Origin: Atkinsonella hypoxylon
Taxonomy: Eukaryota > Ascomycota > Sordariomycetes > Hypocreales > Clavicipitaceae
Assembly: GCA_000729835.1 (NCBI GenBank)
Contig: JFHB01000029.1
Coordinates: 124,001-188,000, forward strand
Reading direction: 5' to 3'
Length of the DNA stretch: 64,000 nt
In this document: positions 1 to 11,570 of the stretch, piece by piece
Layout: every line of letters begins with the position of its first letter
Position numbering within the stretch: position 1 is the first letter of the stretch
The notes under the pieces: model-generated
Told to the model about the DNA's origin: nothing
Databases searched by the model: none
The model's input: only the letters and a program-made list of their open reading frames with translations
Made by a program: the position numbers and the translations under genes

Positions 1-3000
1 AATTGAGAATGATATCTACGCCAGTGCCATTCGTGAGAGACATAATCGAAGATTGAAATGATTCATCTCGAGAAGAGAAGATATGGTGTCCAGGAATTCC
101 AAATCTCTTCATTAGGAAGTTTTTCTTTTCCTGAGAGCCGACCGTGGCGAATATCTGTGGACATCATCAGCGCGTGTTTTCTCACATATGGGAGTGACAT
201 ACCTCGACGCCAGCGTTCTGGCATAATTGAATTAATGCTTGTCCCGTCCCCCCCGTTGCAGAGTGAATGAGTACTGTCTAGTGAACTGCCGTTAGCAGAT
301 TTGAACTGCGCTTTTTGGCAGAGTATACGTACCTTGCATGTGTCCAAATCTGCCAACTCCATCAGAGAATAGATTGCTGTGGAGAAAACGATGGGCATTG
401 TGGCTGCGTCTGCGAAGGAGAGTGTATCTGGTATCTTGACGCAATGTCCCTCATTGATTACGACTCTTGTGCGGCAGCTTCCCGCAATAGTTGCAAACAT
501 AACTCTGTCCCCGGGTTTCAGGCCGTCGACCTGTGCGCCAACCTTGCTGATAATTCCAGAACCATCCATCCCCAATCTTGCGCTTGACCTCAGCAATCCT
601 GATGCATTCAGGACATCACGGAAATTCAAGCTGACTGTCTGAACGCTGATCTCGACGTCATGCATCCTCATATGTTGACGCTCCATAGGAATCCATGTCA
701 AGCTATCGAACTGACCGAGTTGCTGTATCTCAAGAACACGGTCGACATCTTCGTCCTCATATGGACTACCAATGGAAGACAATGGATGCGGGGCCGGAAG
801 GTAGCGACCTGTGAGGATGAAGTCGTCGAGAAAGACGTACTCGTAATCCACGTTTGTATCCTCGCCAGACAAACCATGAGTCTGATGAAATTCTAGTATT
901 CGCAGGAGACAGTTACATGCTAGTTCATCAAATTTCTCCACCTCAAGCGTGAAAGCGTTAATAGAGAGTTCCGTCCTAGCTGATCTAAGGTAGCCGATGA
1001 TCATTGCATATCGAGGGTCAGAGCATTGTATCTGGCAAAGCTTCGTAAGCCACAGTAGCCTCCTAGACCCGAGAGTCAAAAGAGAATTGCGCAACGCGAC
1101 CCAGTCTTCATTCGAGCTCTCTTGTAGAAATGGTCCGGTGACATCTAGCAAAGACACAATCTCGTGTCCGATGGGCAAACTGTCACCCAAGTGGCACCAA
1201 TAAATCTCGTAGCCTTTTCGATAGAGGACATTGGCGGCCAATTCCATGATCGATGTTTTGCCTCCTTTGTACAAGAGTGCTACTCGCTTCGGATTTGGGG
1301 GTGGCTTTGACTGCACCGAGGACACCATGAATGCGTTAAGTTGATAGGGATGATCTTCATCGTACGCCACTGAATCAACTCCTGTGAACCCAGAAGCTTT
1401 GAGTCTTTGATCCCAGGACTCTGGAGGGATGCATGGGAGGGATAATCGTCCATCTGATACTCCGGCCCACCACCCAGGGAGCAACCCCATGATGTAGGGC
1501 ATTTGCAATGAATCCGGACAGATCTCCTGAAGCAGCAATTTACCTCCATCGCTCAACAATCGGCGGACATTACGAAGTGTAGTTACAAGATGACTGGTGG
1601 CGTGTAAAACGTTTGACGCTATGACAACGTCGTAGCTTTCAGGCGCAAAGCCTTGAGATATCGGATCTTTAGATATATCCAAGACTTTGAATTCCAGATT
1701 ACCCATTCCACCAAACTTTGTCTTTGCAGACTTGAAAAAGCCAGGAGAGATGTCGGTGAATGTATAACTTGCAAACATAGGCAGGCCGTCATCTGTTCTC
1801 ATTGATCTCAGTGCAATCGAGGTTAGTCCACCTGTGCCAGCTCCAACTTCGAGAATTCGAAGCTTTGGATTAGAAAAGGCGAGTAAACTGAAGAATCTGT
1901 CTGTAGCAGCAAAGTTCTGTATTTCGACGTAAATGTCTGTCCAAGCATCATCTTGTGTCAATATACTTAGAGGGTCCAGTGTTCCTCGAAAAATATCTTC
2001 AAGATTGGTGTTGACCAGCCGGATTGCTCTTTCCACAGCTGAGAGGTTGGTTGGTGCGTCATGCGTCAACAAGTCAATTTGTAATGCATAGTTACCTTCC
2101 TTGATTTTCCTTGACGTGGACATTAACCAATCGTAATAGAGCCTGAAGTGTTGAGGCCAAGACTCGCGCTGCGTCCTCTCGATCGGGCGCTCAGAGGCTT
2201 CAAGTATGCACTTAACCACGAGCTTTTCATTCCTGAGTATTTCACTTCTATGGTTTCGAGTTGTGATGACTTTATCCGCGGGAGCGAAGTCGATATTCGG
2301 CTGCCATCTCAATTCGGCTCCGAGTAGTTCGGACCATTTCTCAGAGGCTCCAGGTCGATACAGCAGTTGAGTCGACAGTCCTCTCAGATTCAAGACAGCT
2401 TCACCGGCCGGGGACTTACCCCATGCCTCAACTCCGAAATTTGTCTCATCTTCGTGGATTTCGCCACGGCTTAGCAACGCCAGTGGTCCTCGGGCGGTGC
2501 GCACAGAAATACATTCGATGCGACGCGGTACACTTTTCCACAATGTATCAGTAATGCCACCGCCAGCAGCAAGGAAGGAGAGCTGGATCAGTTGATCAAT
2601 ATAAACAGGATGTACAATATAAACTTCTGAGTCGAGTGTGGGTGCTTCTTGGACAACAGCAGCAGCCATGTTTTGTGCTGGATTTAGAGTGAGGTCCCGT
2701 AAGCCCTTGAAAAGCGGACCTAGCCTCACCTCGTCCGGTTTATGCGCTCCATAAAAATCCTCCGAAGACACTTGTCGTGAAAATGGTGTTTGTATGGTCG
2801 TGTTATCAAAGTCTTCATCGATAGAAGCTCTGATCTGGCCAAAGCAATGCTTGGTCCACCGCGATCCATCATTGGATGATATGGAGAACTCAAAATAATT
2901 TGAATCTAGTTTGTCATTTAAGCGGAAAGGTCTTAGAGAAGTAACGAAATCAATGTGGTTGGACATGTTCACCAACAGCGGGTTCTGCATTGTGAAATTC

Positions 3001-6000
3001 CGTATAGTGTAGCCATCAGCATTGGTAAGTTGTCGGATAGCTTCTCCTGCTGTCGCGAGGTAACCAACACATGGAAAAACACAGTCGCTGCCTATTATGT
3101 GGTCCTGTAACCAAGGAATATTTTCCAGTCGCAAAACCTTACGCCACACTGGCTCTTGGTCGTTGGTACCATGGTGCCGCATTCCCAGCAACTCGTGATT
3201 CGGGAACTTCGTCAGCTGCCATTCTCCAGCCATCGGGCTGTCATATGAATATCTTCCCGAGCGCTGCCAAGGATATGACGGAATATCAGTAATTACTCGG
3301 CCAGATCCATTAACTGATATCATATCAAGAGCATAACCCTGAGAATATAATTTACCGGCAAGACCATGAATGCACGAGGCGAGGTCTTGTTTTCGTATCA
3401 AAGAGGGAAGATATGTAACATCTTGTCGTCCGGACATGGTGATAAGTTGCTTCATAGGACTAGCCAATGCAGAGTGTGGTCCAATTTCCACGAATACACA
3501 ATTCTTGGTAGATTGCAAAATTTTTTGAACTGCTTCTGAAAATCGGACTGGGCTTTCCAAGTTCCGTCTCCAATATTCTGGTGTCATAGTAGAGCTTTTG
3601 AAAACATCTGCCGTAACAGTTGAGTAGAAGCGGCGTCTAGGTGCATTGCCCGCTGCTATGTAATCTGAGATGACGGACTCAAGATGCGGTCCCAGTTCCC
3701 TCATATGATCTGTTCTTCATTGGTAAGCACTGATATAAAATTTGAGACTGTATGACTTATATAACTCACGTGAATGGTAACCAATCTTGACTTGAAGCCG
3801 CCGGCAGAGTGTGTTGGGATAAGAATCCTTTATCTTCTGGACGACCTCATCCACCGCATCTGCATCACCGGATATAGTTGTGCTTTGTGGACTGTTCTCG
3901 CAAGCAACACAGACACCTTGCACCAGATGCTTCTCCACAGTCGGCTTATCCAGTCCAACTGCTGCCATTGCGCCCGGAGGCAAGGTGGTTTTCAACATGC
4001 GTCCCTTAAGATAAGCAAGAAGTATAGCCGACTCTGCAGTTAGAAAACCACTGCAGTATGCAGCTGCGGCCTCACCGCTTGAATGACCAACGACCGCATG
4101 TGGTGCCACATTCCAACTTGCTAGTAAATCCACTAGTCCGATCTGCAACGCGGTGCTGCAAGTTTGAGCGAATTCTGGCTCATCTAATTGGTGATGGCCA
4201 TTTTTTGCCGAAAGTACATCTACAGGTATCATAAATTAGACAAGAAAGTCCAAGGCCGCAAGTAAAACTGACCCCTTACCATATAGTTTCCAGGATGGAG
4301 GCTCAGGTATGCTTTGTAGACTCTGATCCAATTTCTCTATACTGGATCGGAAAGAGTCAAAATGCTCTAGAAGGTCTCTCCCCATCCCTTCCCACTGGGC
4401 GCCTTGGCCAGTGAAGACAAAGGTCAAAGATGGAGCGCTATCGGCGACTTTGACAATGTCTTGTCGCACAGGTTTGACATTTCCTCCTAGAACGAGAAAT
4501 GATCGGAATCTCATGTGTTCTCTCCTCGCCCCAAGTGTATATGCGATATGCCTCAGGTTATGAGAATTTGATGATACGTAACTCTGCATGTTCTTAATCC
4601 GCTCTTGCAGCGCACTTTCACTTTTGGCAGACAAAGGTGCCAAATATCTTCTTTCGGATTTACTGGAGGTTTCGCTTACGCAACGATGGATCCCAAATTC
4701 TTCTGCAGAGTCCACGATTGCCTAAGACATATCAGTTAGTTAAGCACTAAAATTGGTCAATTCTGTCCCTACATGAGCATTCGCACCACCAAGACCAAAG
4801 CAGTTAATGCTCGCACGCTGTCGCTTTTTCTGTGGCCATGGCATAACTTCGACAGGAACCTCAAGTTTCGCTGACTCGAAAGAGACTTTCAACATGGTTA
4901 GTGGAGTTGTGGAGGGTAAATCCTGGAGATAATGGCCTACACTTGGGATTTGGTCGGTTAAAGAGTATATTAGGAGGAATCTGCTTCCTTTCAACTGACA
5001 TGATTGCTTTAATAAAGCCGGTCAGACCCGAAGCACCTTCCCCGTGACCGACATTTGGTTTGACCTGGTCGAATGGGAAGCGTTCATTAGCAGCAATGAT
5101 TGAAGTGTTGAAACCACTAGAAACGACAGGTATAATTGCTCACCGATCCTATAACTAGTCCCTGGCCTCCAAAAACTTTCTTTACGGCTTCTATTTCAGT
5201 AGAATCCCCAATAACTGTTCCCGTACCGTGAGCCTCAAAGTAACCAGTTTCTGAACAGCCTGATATAGAAGCCCTTTTATAAGCTTCTCTGATCAGGTTT
5301 TCTTGACTAACAGCACTAGGGGCGCGGAGTTCCTGCGTTTTTCCATCAGCGTTGACTGCTGAGGACCTGATTACGCCACGGATAGGATCATTGTTCGCAA
5401 CCGCGTCGACTACTTTCTTAATGTAGATGGCTGTGATAGCTTCACCACGAGCGTAACCGTCGGCTGACTCATCGAACGTTTTGCAGGATCCTGAGGGAGA
5501 AATTGCCCCAGCTTGAGCGAGCATGACCCCGGCTACTGGGGAAAGAATCAAGTTGGTACCGGCTACAATCGCCGAATCACAGTCTCCACTACTAATGGCT
5601 TGACATGCCATGTGTAAGGCAATTAGCGATGAAGAACAACCTGTATTCACTGTGATGCTAATTCGGTTACAATTATCAGTATATCTATCAGCCTGTAAAC
5701 TTGTGGCGCCTTTTTGCTCACCTCGGCCCCTTCAAGTCATACTGGTACGACACGCGATTAGACAACATAAAGTCAGTCACCCCAGTTAATGTGGTTGAGT
5801 CTATATGTTGAATATTTATAGCGGCGCTAGCAGCGCAATCCTCGTGGGAACTTCCGGTGTAGCAACCTATGTTAGTGCCTTGCCATCCAGTCTGACCGGA
5901 AGACTCCATGCATTCCCAAATCACCTCAAGCAACATTTTCTGTGTCGGGACCATTCTGGTAAATTCGTAGCGAGGAATCCCGAAAAAGTCAAAGTCAAAC

Positions 6001-6272
6001 GCTCCCAGATCATCTTGCAAAAAATAGCCAAGCTCTGTGTATATGGTAGCTGGGTTGGATATTCCGCTGTAGAAACCCTCAGAGGAGTACCGAGAGATAG
6101 GAACCTTGCATTGGCCACTACGTTTGTGCACAAGCAGGTCCCAAAATTCCGATTCATTTTTCACCCCCCCCGGAAGTCTCATTCCTAGTCCCACCACAGC
6201 AATAGCGTCGGAACCCCTGTCAGTACTTTGACTGGAATCCGGTGAAGTCCAATATGAAGTAGATGTCTCCAT
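1..6272 (-). CDS. Highly reducing type I polyketide synthase, 5' part (3' end off the window)
   Basis: Iterative PKS that builds a reduced polyketide; product unknown. Domains in order, about 1,930 residues visible: KS (start to ~450; active-site block TGCSSS, then HGTGT and NVGHGEGAS), AT (~535-860; GHSSGEA and YHSHH), DH (His near residue 935 in DHIIGSDCVFP, Asp in HPVYIDQ), C-methyltransferase (LEVGAGTGG), then ER (LNFRDVL, FSTAIYSLMELAD, FATVGSQEKK). KR and ACP would lie beyond position 1. Eight introns are inferred: 155-202, 278-332, 3710-3769, 4220-4279, 4722-4772, 4886-4940, 5065-5143 and 5658-5721. All joins keep the frame and restore conserved motifs: SITVNTGC, NAHAIVDSAEE, YHSHHMREL and a GGTGQA nucleotide-binding loop. 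The ATG at 6272 is used because the open frame upstream reaches only a GTG at 6293. No lesion is seen, so the gene looks functional. The family call is secure; introns 155-202 and 4886-4940 are the least certain. Confidence 0.95.
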
Positions 6273-7351
6273 ATTGCCACTTAATACGGCCACGTGAGAG
6301 GTAGCTAGCAGGAAAACAAGGGGTTTGGAGTCTTTTGATATTCAGGTTATAGAATGCCGAGTCAAGTCCGCGAAATTTGTTAGTAGATCAAATTCTCTAT
6401 ACTACGACGGTACAGTGCTATAAATGCATTTACACATATTGACTACGGATCTCTTTATGTTTGAGCATCTCACCTTATTTCCGCCTGCTTGAAGAGGGGA
6501 AATTGTTTCTATATTCAATGACATCACTATATGTATTTTTCTTGGTTATCTTGCAGTCTTCGGCACGTCAATGACATCACGCCAGCACTGATTCTGAATA
6601 AGTTTGACAATGGTAAAGTCCGGCACCTGGAATTGGCCTAACACGCACTCTGGACCACTTTCCAAAGCATTGTTGAAGGACTCTTTCACTCCGACTTCGG
6701 GTAGGTTATCCACAGTCCGAATACGCGGCAGGAATTGTTGTGCGCAGCTGCGTCATGGGACATGAACAGCAATGGAAAGAGAAAGCAAAAGTAATGATCT
6801 CGATATCTCTCACGCTGACTGCAGCAAGATCTAGCAAAGAGGAGCAAAAGTACGATGTAGGGCAATAGGGCAATAGGGCAATAGGGCAAGAGAGCAAGAG
6901 AGAGGCTTCATAGGCTACGAAAAGGGTCTCATCCCACATGACCCGACAAGCTGCCTCAGAAAGCCAATCTGTCGTGCGCGCGAAACTCCAAAAGACCACA
7001 TTGTTACTCGAAATCTAACACCAAGAGTCCTAGGAAATCATGCGACTGCTAGGATAAGCACGGACGATGGTTGGGAAGCACGGACGATACTCCAGAGTGG
7101 AGAACTTCACAAACTCCGCTCCCAAATCGAAACATTGATTCCCTGCCAACCGCTACGAAGCGCTACTGAGCGGGAAAGCGCTAGGGTGTGATGGAATCGT
7201 TGACCTTCATGCATTACGCAATCCTCAATCATGGCTGAAGCCCAGCGCGTCCAGGCACGTGCTTTGATTAAATGAAAGCCAGAGCGCCTGTTTATCAAAG
7301 CCATAAATTATTCCTCACTGGTGGAAAATTCACCTCCTGTCTCGACGAAGA
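6273..7351. other. Intergenic region with a diverged repeat and short tandem units
   Basis: Divergent spacer between the PKS start and the DUF6914-type gene, so it should hold both promoters. About four copies of a GCAATAGGG-like 9-mer lie near 6859-6893. The stretch 6751-6917, read on the minus strand, resembles 16545-16686 on the plus strand and appears to be a dispersed repeat. Two near-identical 13-mers (AGCACGGACGATG / AGCACGGACGATA) lie around 7056-7090. No gene is supported here. Confidence 0.6.
6751..6917 (-). repeat. Diverged dispersed repeat, copy 1
   Basis: Reverse-complemented, this segment aligns by eye with 16545-16686. Shared words in the same order include AGCCTCTC, TTGCTAGAT followed by TTGCTGNAGTCA, a GAGA(T/C)CAT(T/C)ACTT(T/C)(T/C)GCT block, and CAT(T/C)GCTGT followed by GTCC(C/T)ATGAC. 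One frame of both copies reads similarly around a CPMT motif, so it may descend from coding sequence. The family is not recognised. Confidence 0.5.
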
Positions 7352-7929
7352 ATGGTCTCCAACAAAAAGAGGCTTTACGTTGCCTTGTACCCTAGTGGAG
7401 TGGTGGACAACGACGAGCGCAAGTAAGACAGTTCTCGTGCTTTGTCAATTTATAAACTTGGCTGACTTACAGGTACCATTGGGGATTTCTCATTGGGCCG
7501 AAGGACGAGGACAAGGCACTGACTCCCGGTTTGCGATGCCATGTAAAGAACTATCCTATTAATGGTTGGGTCTACGAAGAAGTTAAGCTGCAGAATGTGA
7601 AAAGCACTATCAATCTCCTCGCACGATTTGTCATTGCAAAAATCGAGGATGAAAAACGACTATTGAAGATCCTGAGGAGCACAGCTATGACACAAGGCGA
7701 TCCTGACTTCCGTTGCCGGACTTGGATGGCAGATGCGTTGTCGAGGATATCGAAAGCGGAACCCAAGGTCGTGGGAACTTCGACGGAGTTAGACTGGAGC
7801 AGAATAGAGCGAAAGGCCAGGCGTTATGTCGAGAAGAAAGTTGCTGAGGGGAGATATCTAGAGGCCGATCGGATGTTAGAGCCAAAACCAACCTGGGACA
7901 TGATGGAGCAGAAAGAGATTCTACCTTAA
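7352..7929 (+). CDS. Conserved fungal protein of unknown function (DUF6914-type)
   Basis: Two exons, 7352-7422 and 7473-7929, separated by a 50-nt intron (GTAAGA..ACAG) that splits a Lys codon, give 175 residues. The start follows from the family N-terminus, a short basic stretch before RLYVALYPSG. Other family signatures are KYHWGFLIGPK after the intron and a C-terminus ending PTWDMMEQKEILP. From memory these match the Pfam DUF6914 proteins common in filamentous fungi; no function is known. There is no signal peptide or membrane segment. The gene converges on the phosphotransferase gene, with 35 bp between the stop codons. Confidence 0.85.
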
Positions 7930-7964
7930 ATTTTAGTAGCTAGGCTCTTCTTATCAAGAAGCAA

Positions 7965-8810
7965 TCAGAAGTCGCCCCACCATCTCTGTCTAATTGCCTC
8001 CATGCCGAGTTCCTCTGGGCATGGATCAATAAATTTTGGAATTAGGTTTTGCCATGCTTGCCTCGTCTTATTCCCAAGCCAAGCTGATGTATATTCCCAA
8101 TAATAGGGGTACCACCCTGAAAATTCCCAGTCTATGATAGCCACAATTTTCCCGTCTCGAACAATAATGTTGAAAGGATTGAGGTCGCCATGCGTAAACA
8201 CAGGTGGGGCCGGTTCGCGATCTTGCATCACAATCATGCGCTTGATTTGGGCCCATTGGTCATCATTTTTGTGATCTGGGCATTGATCCAGTTGTAGTCC
8301 GTCGCGTAACCAGTGATGGAATGCTAGTATCGATTGGAAAGGCCCAAATCTTGGTTTCGATCGGGGAATGCGAGAATCGCGCAGTGACCCTCCCACGCAG
8401 CTTTGTACAGCGCAATCTGGCGCCGGGAGCGCCCTCAGCTCCCGGACAATGTTTCGTAACTGCATCAAGACATGCTCGCGTTCCAAGTCCGATAGGCCAG
8501 GCCAGGCAGCCGCGAGGGTTTTGCCACGAATTCTTTCCATAACAATATATGTTGATTTTTTGCGAGTAAAGGAGCAATACACGTGGGGAACTGGAATATT
8601 CGTCTGGCTAGCGATGAAAATCATTGTTGCGGCTTCAGTGAGGTCTATGCTCTCGCCCTTCTTCACAATAACGCAGGGAGAAAGAGGAACGCAAGGACCG
8701 TCACATCTGTAGAACCGGGCACTAGTTTTCATCGCAAGAAGCGTAAGACACCGCCGCATCGCGGTGTCTTTGATTGCGAGGTCGCCGGGTCCCTGAACTT
8801 TGGTTGGCAT
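7965..8810 (-). CDS. Aminoglycoside-phosphotransferase-fold kinase (APH/choline-kinase-like)
   Basis: Single exon, 281 residues, ATG at 8810. It has the APH protein-kinase-like fold: a lysine in CVIVKKGE (~47-52) as the likely ATP-binding Lys, an alpha-C-type segment LTEAATMIFIASQ, the hinge YIVMERIRGKTL (88-99), the catalytic loop HGDLNPFNI (207-215, base Asp209), and the metal-binding IDWEFSGWYP (226-235, Asp227). Fungal genomes carry many such genes. They are unlikely to be drug resistance and more likely phosphorylate small metabolites; the substrate cannot be told from sequence. It starts about 175 bp from the truncated MFS relic, which faces the other way. Its place near the PKS leaves a role in that pathway possible, but this is only inference. 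Confidence 0.88.
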   Translation of the reverse strand: MPTKVQGPGDLAIKDTAMRRCLTLLAMKTSARFYRCDGPCVPLSPCVIVKKGESIDLTEAATMIFIASQTNIPVPHVYCSFTRKKSTYIVMERIRGKTLAAAWPGLSDLEREHVLMQLRNIVRELRALPAPDCAVQSCVGGSLRDSRIPRSKPRFGPFQSILAFHHWLRDGLQLDQCPDHKNDDQWAQIKRMIVMQDREPAPPVFTHGDLNPFNIIVRDGKIVAIIDWEFSGWYPYYWEYTSAWLGNKTRQAWQNLIPKFIDPCPEELGMEAIRQRWWGDF

Positions 8811-8984
8811 TTCGTAAATGGTTTTTGTTTCAATGGGATACTAAGTATGAGTTAGGTCTAGTTACCAAGACTGAGGGTTGTACGGTCTCCGCCGTGGAGC
8901 GGAAGAACCTTAGTCCAGTCGCAGGAGCAAAGATGGGGGCCGCGCCTTGCCGCTGCGGGCAGGCGGTCAAAAACGGCAGCGAAT

Positions 8985-9865
8985 TTGCAGCGAGCGATTT
9001 ATTATTGCTACGTCGTGCACGTCGTCTGAGGAGAATTACTAGCAACCAATGTCTTACAGCTGCATGTGAAGCCCATGTTCACGAAAAAACGTTGCTTGGC
9101 TCTATTTCATATACTCTTATTAAACCCCTAGAAGTTACTTTCAAGGACCCGGCTATTCTCTTTGCTTGTATCCACGCCGCTATTATCTATGGCATTCTTT
9201 ACTCTTGTAGGTCCTCTCTCTTAGCGTACAAGTTTCATACACAATGTCCTCTATCCTCGACCCTAGCGATTACTAACATTTGGCTTGTTTACAATAGGTT
9301 TTCGAAGAATTTCCTTAAGTCTATATTAACCTATACTCAATGAATCTTGGACAAAACGACCTTATGTTTCTCTCCATCTCAATAGCTTGCTGCATCGGCT
9401 GTATTTTGTTTACCTCTTAGTTTATTTCTACGTCAACTCCAACGTCGACCGAAAAGGAACTCCTACTCATGAAGAATGGCTTCTTCCAGCCGTGCCGCCC
9501 TCTATAGGAGCTGCAATTGGCCTCTTCATTTTTGCTTGGACAACCCTGCCACACATTTCCTGGGCTGCCTCCGCCTCGGGCATCTTGCTCTATACGACGT
9601 CAATTTCTTTGTATTGCGCAAGCTGTTCTTATGTACATTCTCTCTATATATCCCAGTACAGTGCTAGTCTTCTAGCTGTAAATGACTTTTCTCGTAGCAC
9701 TGCTGCTGCTGTGCTGGTGCCGTCATATTTTCGCAACTTCTCTTTTCAAATTTGGGTATTCACAGAGGTGTAAGCCTGCTTGGAGGATCCCTTCCAAAGG
9801 CTGGCATTTTCCATTTGGCGTAACCTCCGTATCGTATTGTGTCTTGTACGCTGCTTAATACCAAT
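8985..9865 (+). pseudogene. Relic of an MFS drug/metabolite transporter (C-terminal half only)
   Basis: Three frames carry consecutive pieces of a DHA1-type fungal MFS transporter: a cytoplasmic-loop piece LLLRRARRLRRIT, then KPLEVTFKDPAILF, then FEEFP with VYINLYSMNLGQ, then IGLFIFAWTTLPHISW, SQYSASLLAVNDFSRS and GVSLLGG. A relic intron at 9207-9297 still has GT, a CTAAC branch point and ATAG. The reading frame is broken by TAA within FEEFP-VYIN, by a frame change near 9410, by TAA at about 9772 and by a later stop. Homology starts abruptly in the central loop, so transmembrane segments 1-6 are missing. It is non-functional. Such transporters often sit beside PKS genes to export the product. 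Confidence 0.8.
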
Positions 9866-10299
9866 AGAGACCAAAAGTTTCTTGACGTCATTAACTAGAT
9901 GAGAAGCCAGCCGTGTGTCACTTCATAAACCACTTGTATATTTAAACTAGGCTCAATTCATGTGTATTTTCAAATGCTCTTTTTCATGAAGTATTAGGGC
10001 CATATACCTGATATCTTGACTTGGTTCATCAGTACATCTAATAGTCTCAATTCATTTCTCAACATGTCCATTGACTTACAACATGGAAATAAATTCGCGC
10101 CGGAGCTTTAAAGGCAATTTACGCAAGTTTTGGTCGAGTAATGCGGACCAGATGGTATGGAAGTACAAGTTCAAGGACATCTCAAGATAGAGTCGGATGA
10201 TTCTGCAGCCCGGTGCTAAATGTAGTGCCTGGACTTTCTTAATTTAACATATCACCACTGTCTTGACACACATATTATGAACAGAAATGGCTACTATCA
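9866..10299. other. Spacer between two relic genes
   Basis: AT-rich sequence with no open frame that resembles a known family. The missing N-terminal half of the downstream acyl-CoA synthetase was looked for here and not found. Confidence 0.5.
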
Positions 10300-11570
10300 G
10301 CGCTGTATTTTGACAGCACCGTGAGCAGGACCAAAGAGGACTATACATATCAACAACTCCTGGCAGAAGTGGAGTTTCTAGGCAACATCCTCTTTACCAA
10401 TCCCAGTCTACTTCGCTCCGTGACAAGAAACAGTTACGAGAACAGTGTCAAAAGTCAAATTGACCAGATACATAACCTACGATCCCTTGAAGGAATATTC
10501 CTAACAAGTGAGAAAGTCGGTCAGAAATTATTGGACCTTTATGCTGCAAGATCATCGCATGTGATCGATAACTGGCGGACTACTGAGATTGGATCACTAA
10601 TTACGGGACAGCGTATCTAGTCACGCGCGAATTGCTTCACCGAGTCACCAATAATTTGGTGCACCCCAAAGTTGGAGGTGCTGGCAGAGCCATGCCTGGA
10701 AATCACCTTTTCATCATTGACAAAGGCGGCAAGAAAGTCCCACCAAACTATATGGGCAATAGTGTTCTTGAGATACCCGTTGTCCCTTCCCCGTTCGCAT
10801 CACTTTGGGAAGGCGAATTTATAACGGTTAAGACGGAATTGGTACGAAATCGGTGATCTAGGCCATTCCGATGCACAAGGAAGTATATTCGTCACGGGTG
10901 GCGGCCATTATTTGCTCAATTGAAGCGAGCATTTGATAGTCAAAAAATAAGTAAATTGTTCTGCCAGGATGAATATACGTTTGCAGCCTGTTAAGAATCG
11001 CCATTTGCTTCCTCTTTTCCTGTCTATTGTCAGATCCGAAATTCACCACATCGCCACTTTGTCGGTGAAAGATTGAGAGGCTTTCTTCATTTGCTTAGTG
11101 AGACATAATGGTGGCAAAGCTGAAACAACTTCTTTATGTTTTTTTCACTAGATGCTTGTATAATAGGTGCCATCGAGCAAGCAATTGCCTGCCACCCACT
11201 TATTTCGGAAGCCTGTATGATAGGCATTCTGCATGATGTCGACGGCGAACTACACTTTGCATTCATTTCGGGATAATGGTAGTTTAGCGGTACTGGAAGA
11301 ACAGATTATTGCGGACATGAAGTCCCTTGTGCGCAAGCATGTCGGTCCCTTAGGATCTCTTAGCGGTGTAGTGATCGGCAAAGCCATAATTCCTAAAAAA
11401 AAAACAGTCGGGAAATGCAATATTGTTCAATGCCATTCATGGTAAGCACTGCACAGAAATCTCATCGTTGATTTGTGTGCGTAGTGGCCCGAAGGGTATA
11501 TCCTTCGGATTTTGTTGAACCTGCTGCAAGCTGTTCTGAAGATGAGGTTGGCCTTGAGGAGGCGTAGGAT
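10300..11570 (+). pseudogene. Relic of an acyl-CoA synthetase (ACSS3/propionyl-CoA synthetase type), C-terminal part
   Basis: Fragments of an AMP-forming acyl-CoA synthetase follow in order: ILFTNPSLLRSV, LRSLEGIFLTSEKVG, HVIDNWRTTEIGSLITG (A5-like motif, one Trp replaced by Arg), then after a TAG at 10618-10620 VGGAGRAMPGNHLFIID and a VPPNYMGN turn. After another stop near 10858 come a FVTGGG piece, then GAIEQAIACHPLISEACMIGI and a basic KK-TVGK tail equivalent to the A10 lysine region. About 240 bp of unrelated sequence (roughly 10920-11160) separates the hinge from the C-terminal subdomain. The first ~330 residues are absent. Stops, frameshifts and the insert show it is dead. Confidence 0.75.

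Noticed and set aside
8774..9343. 189-codon plus-strand frame as a gene
   Set aside because: Only its second half resembles a protein (MFS loop and helix), and that continues in other frames with stops; annotated as part of a pseudogene.
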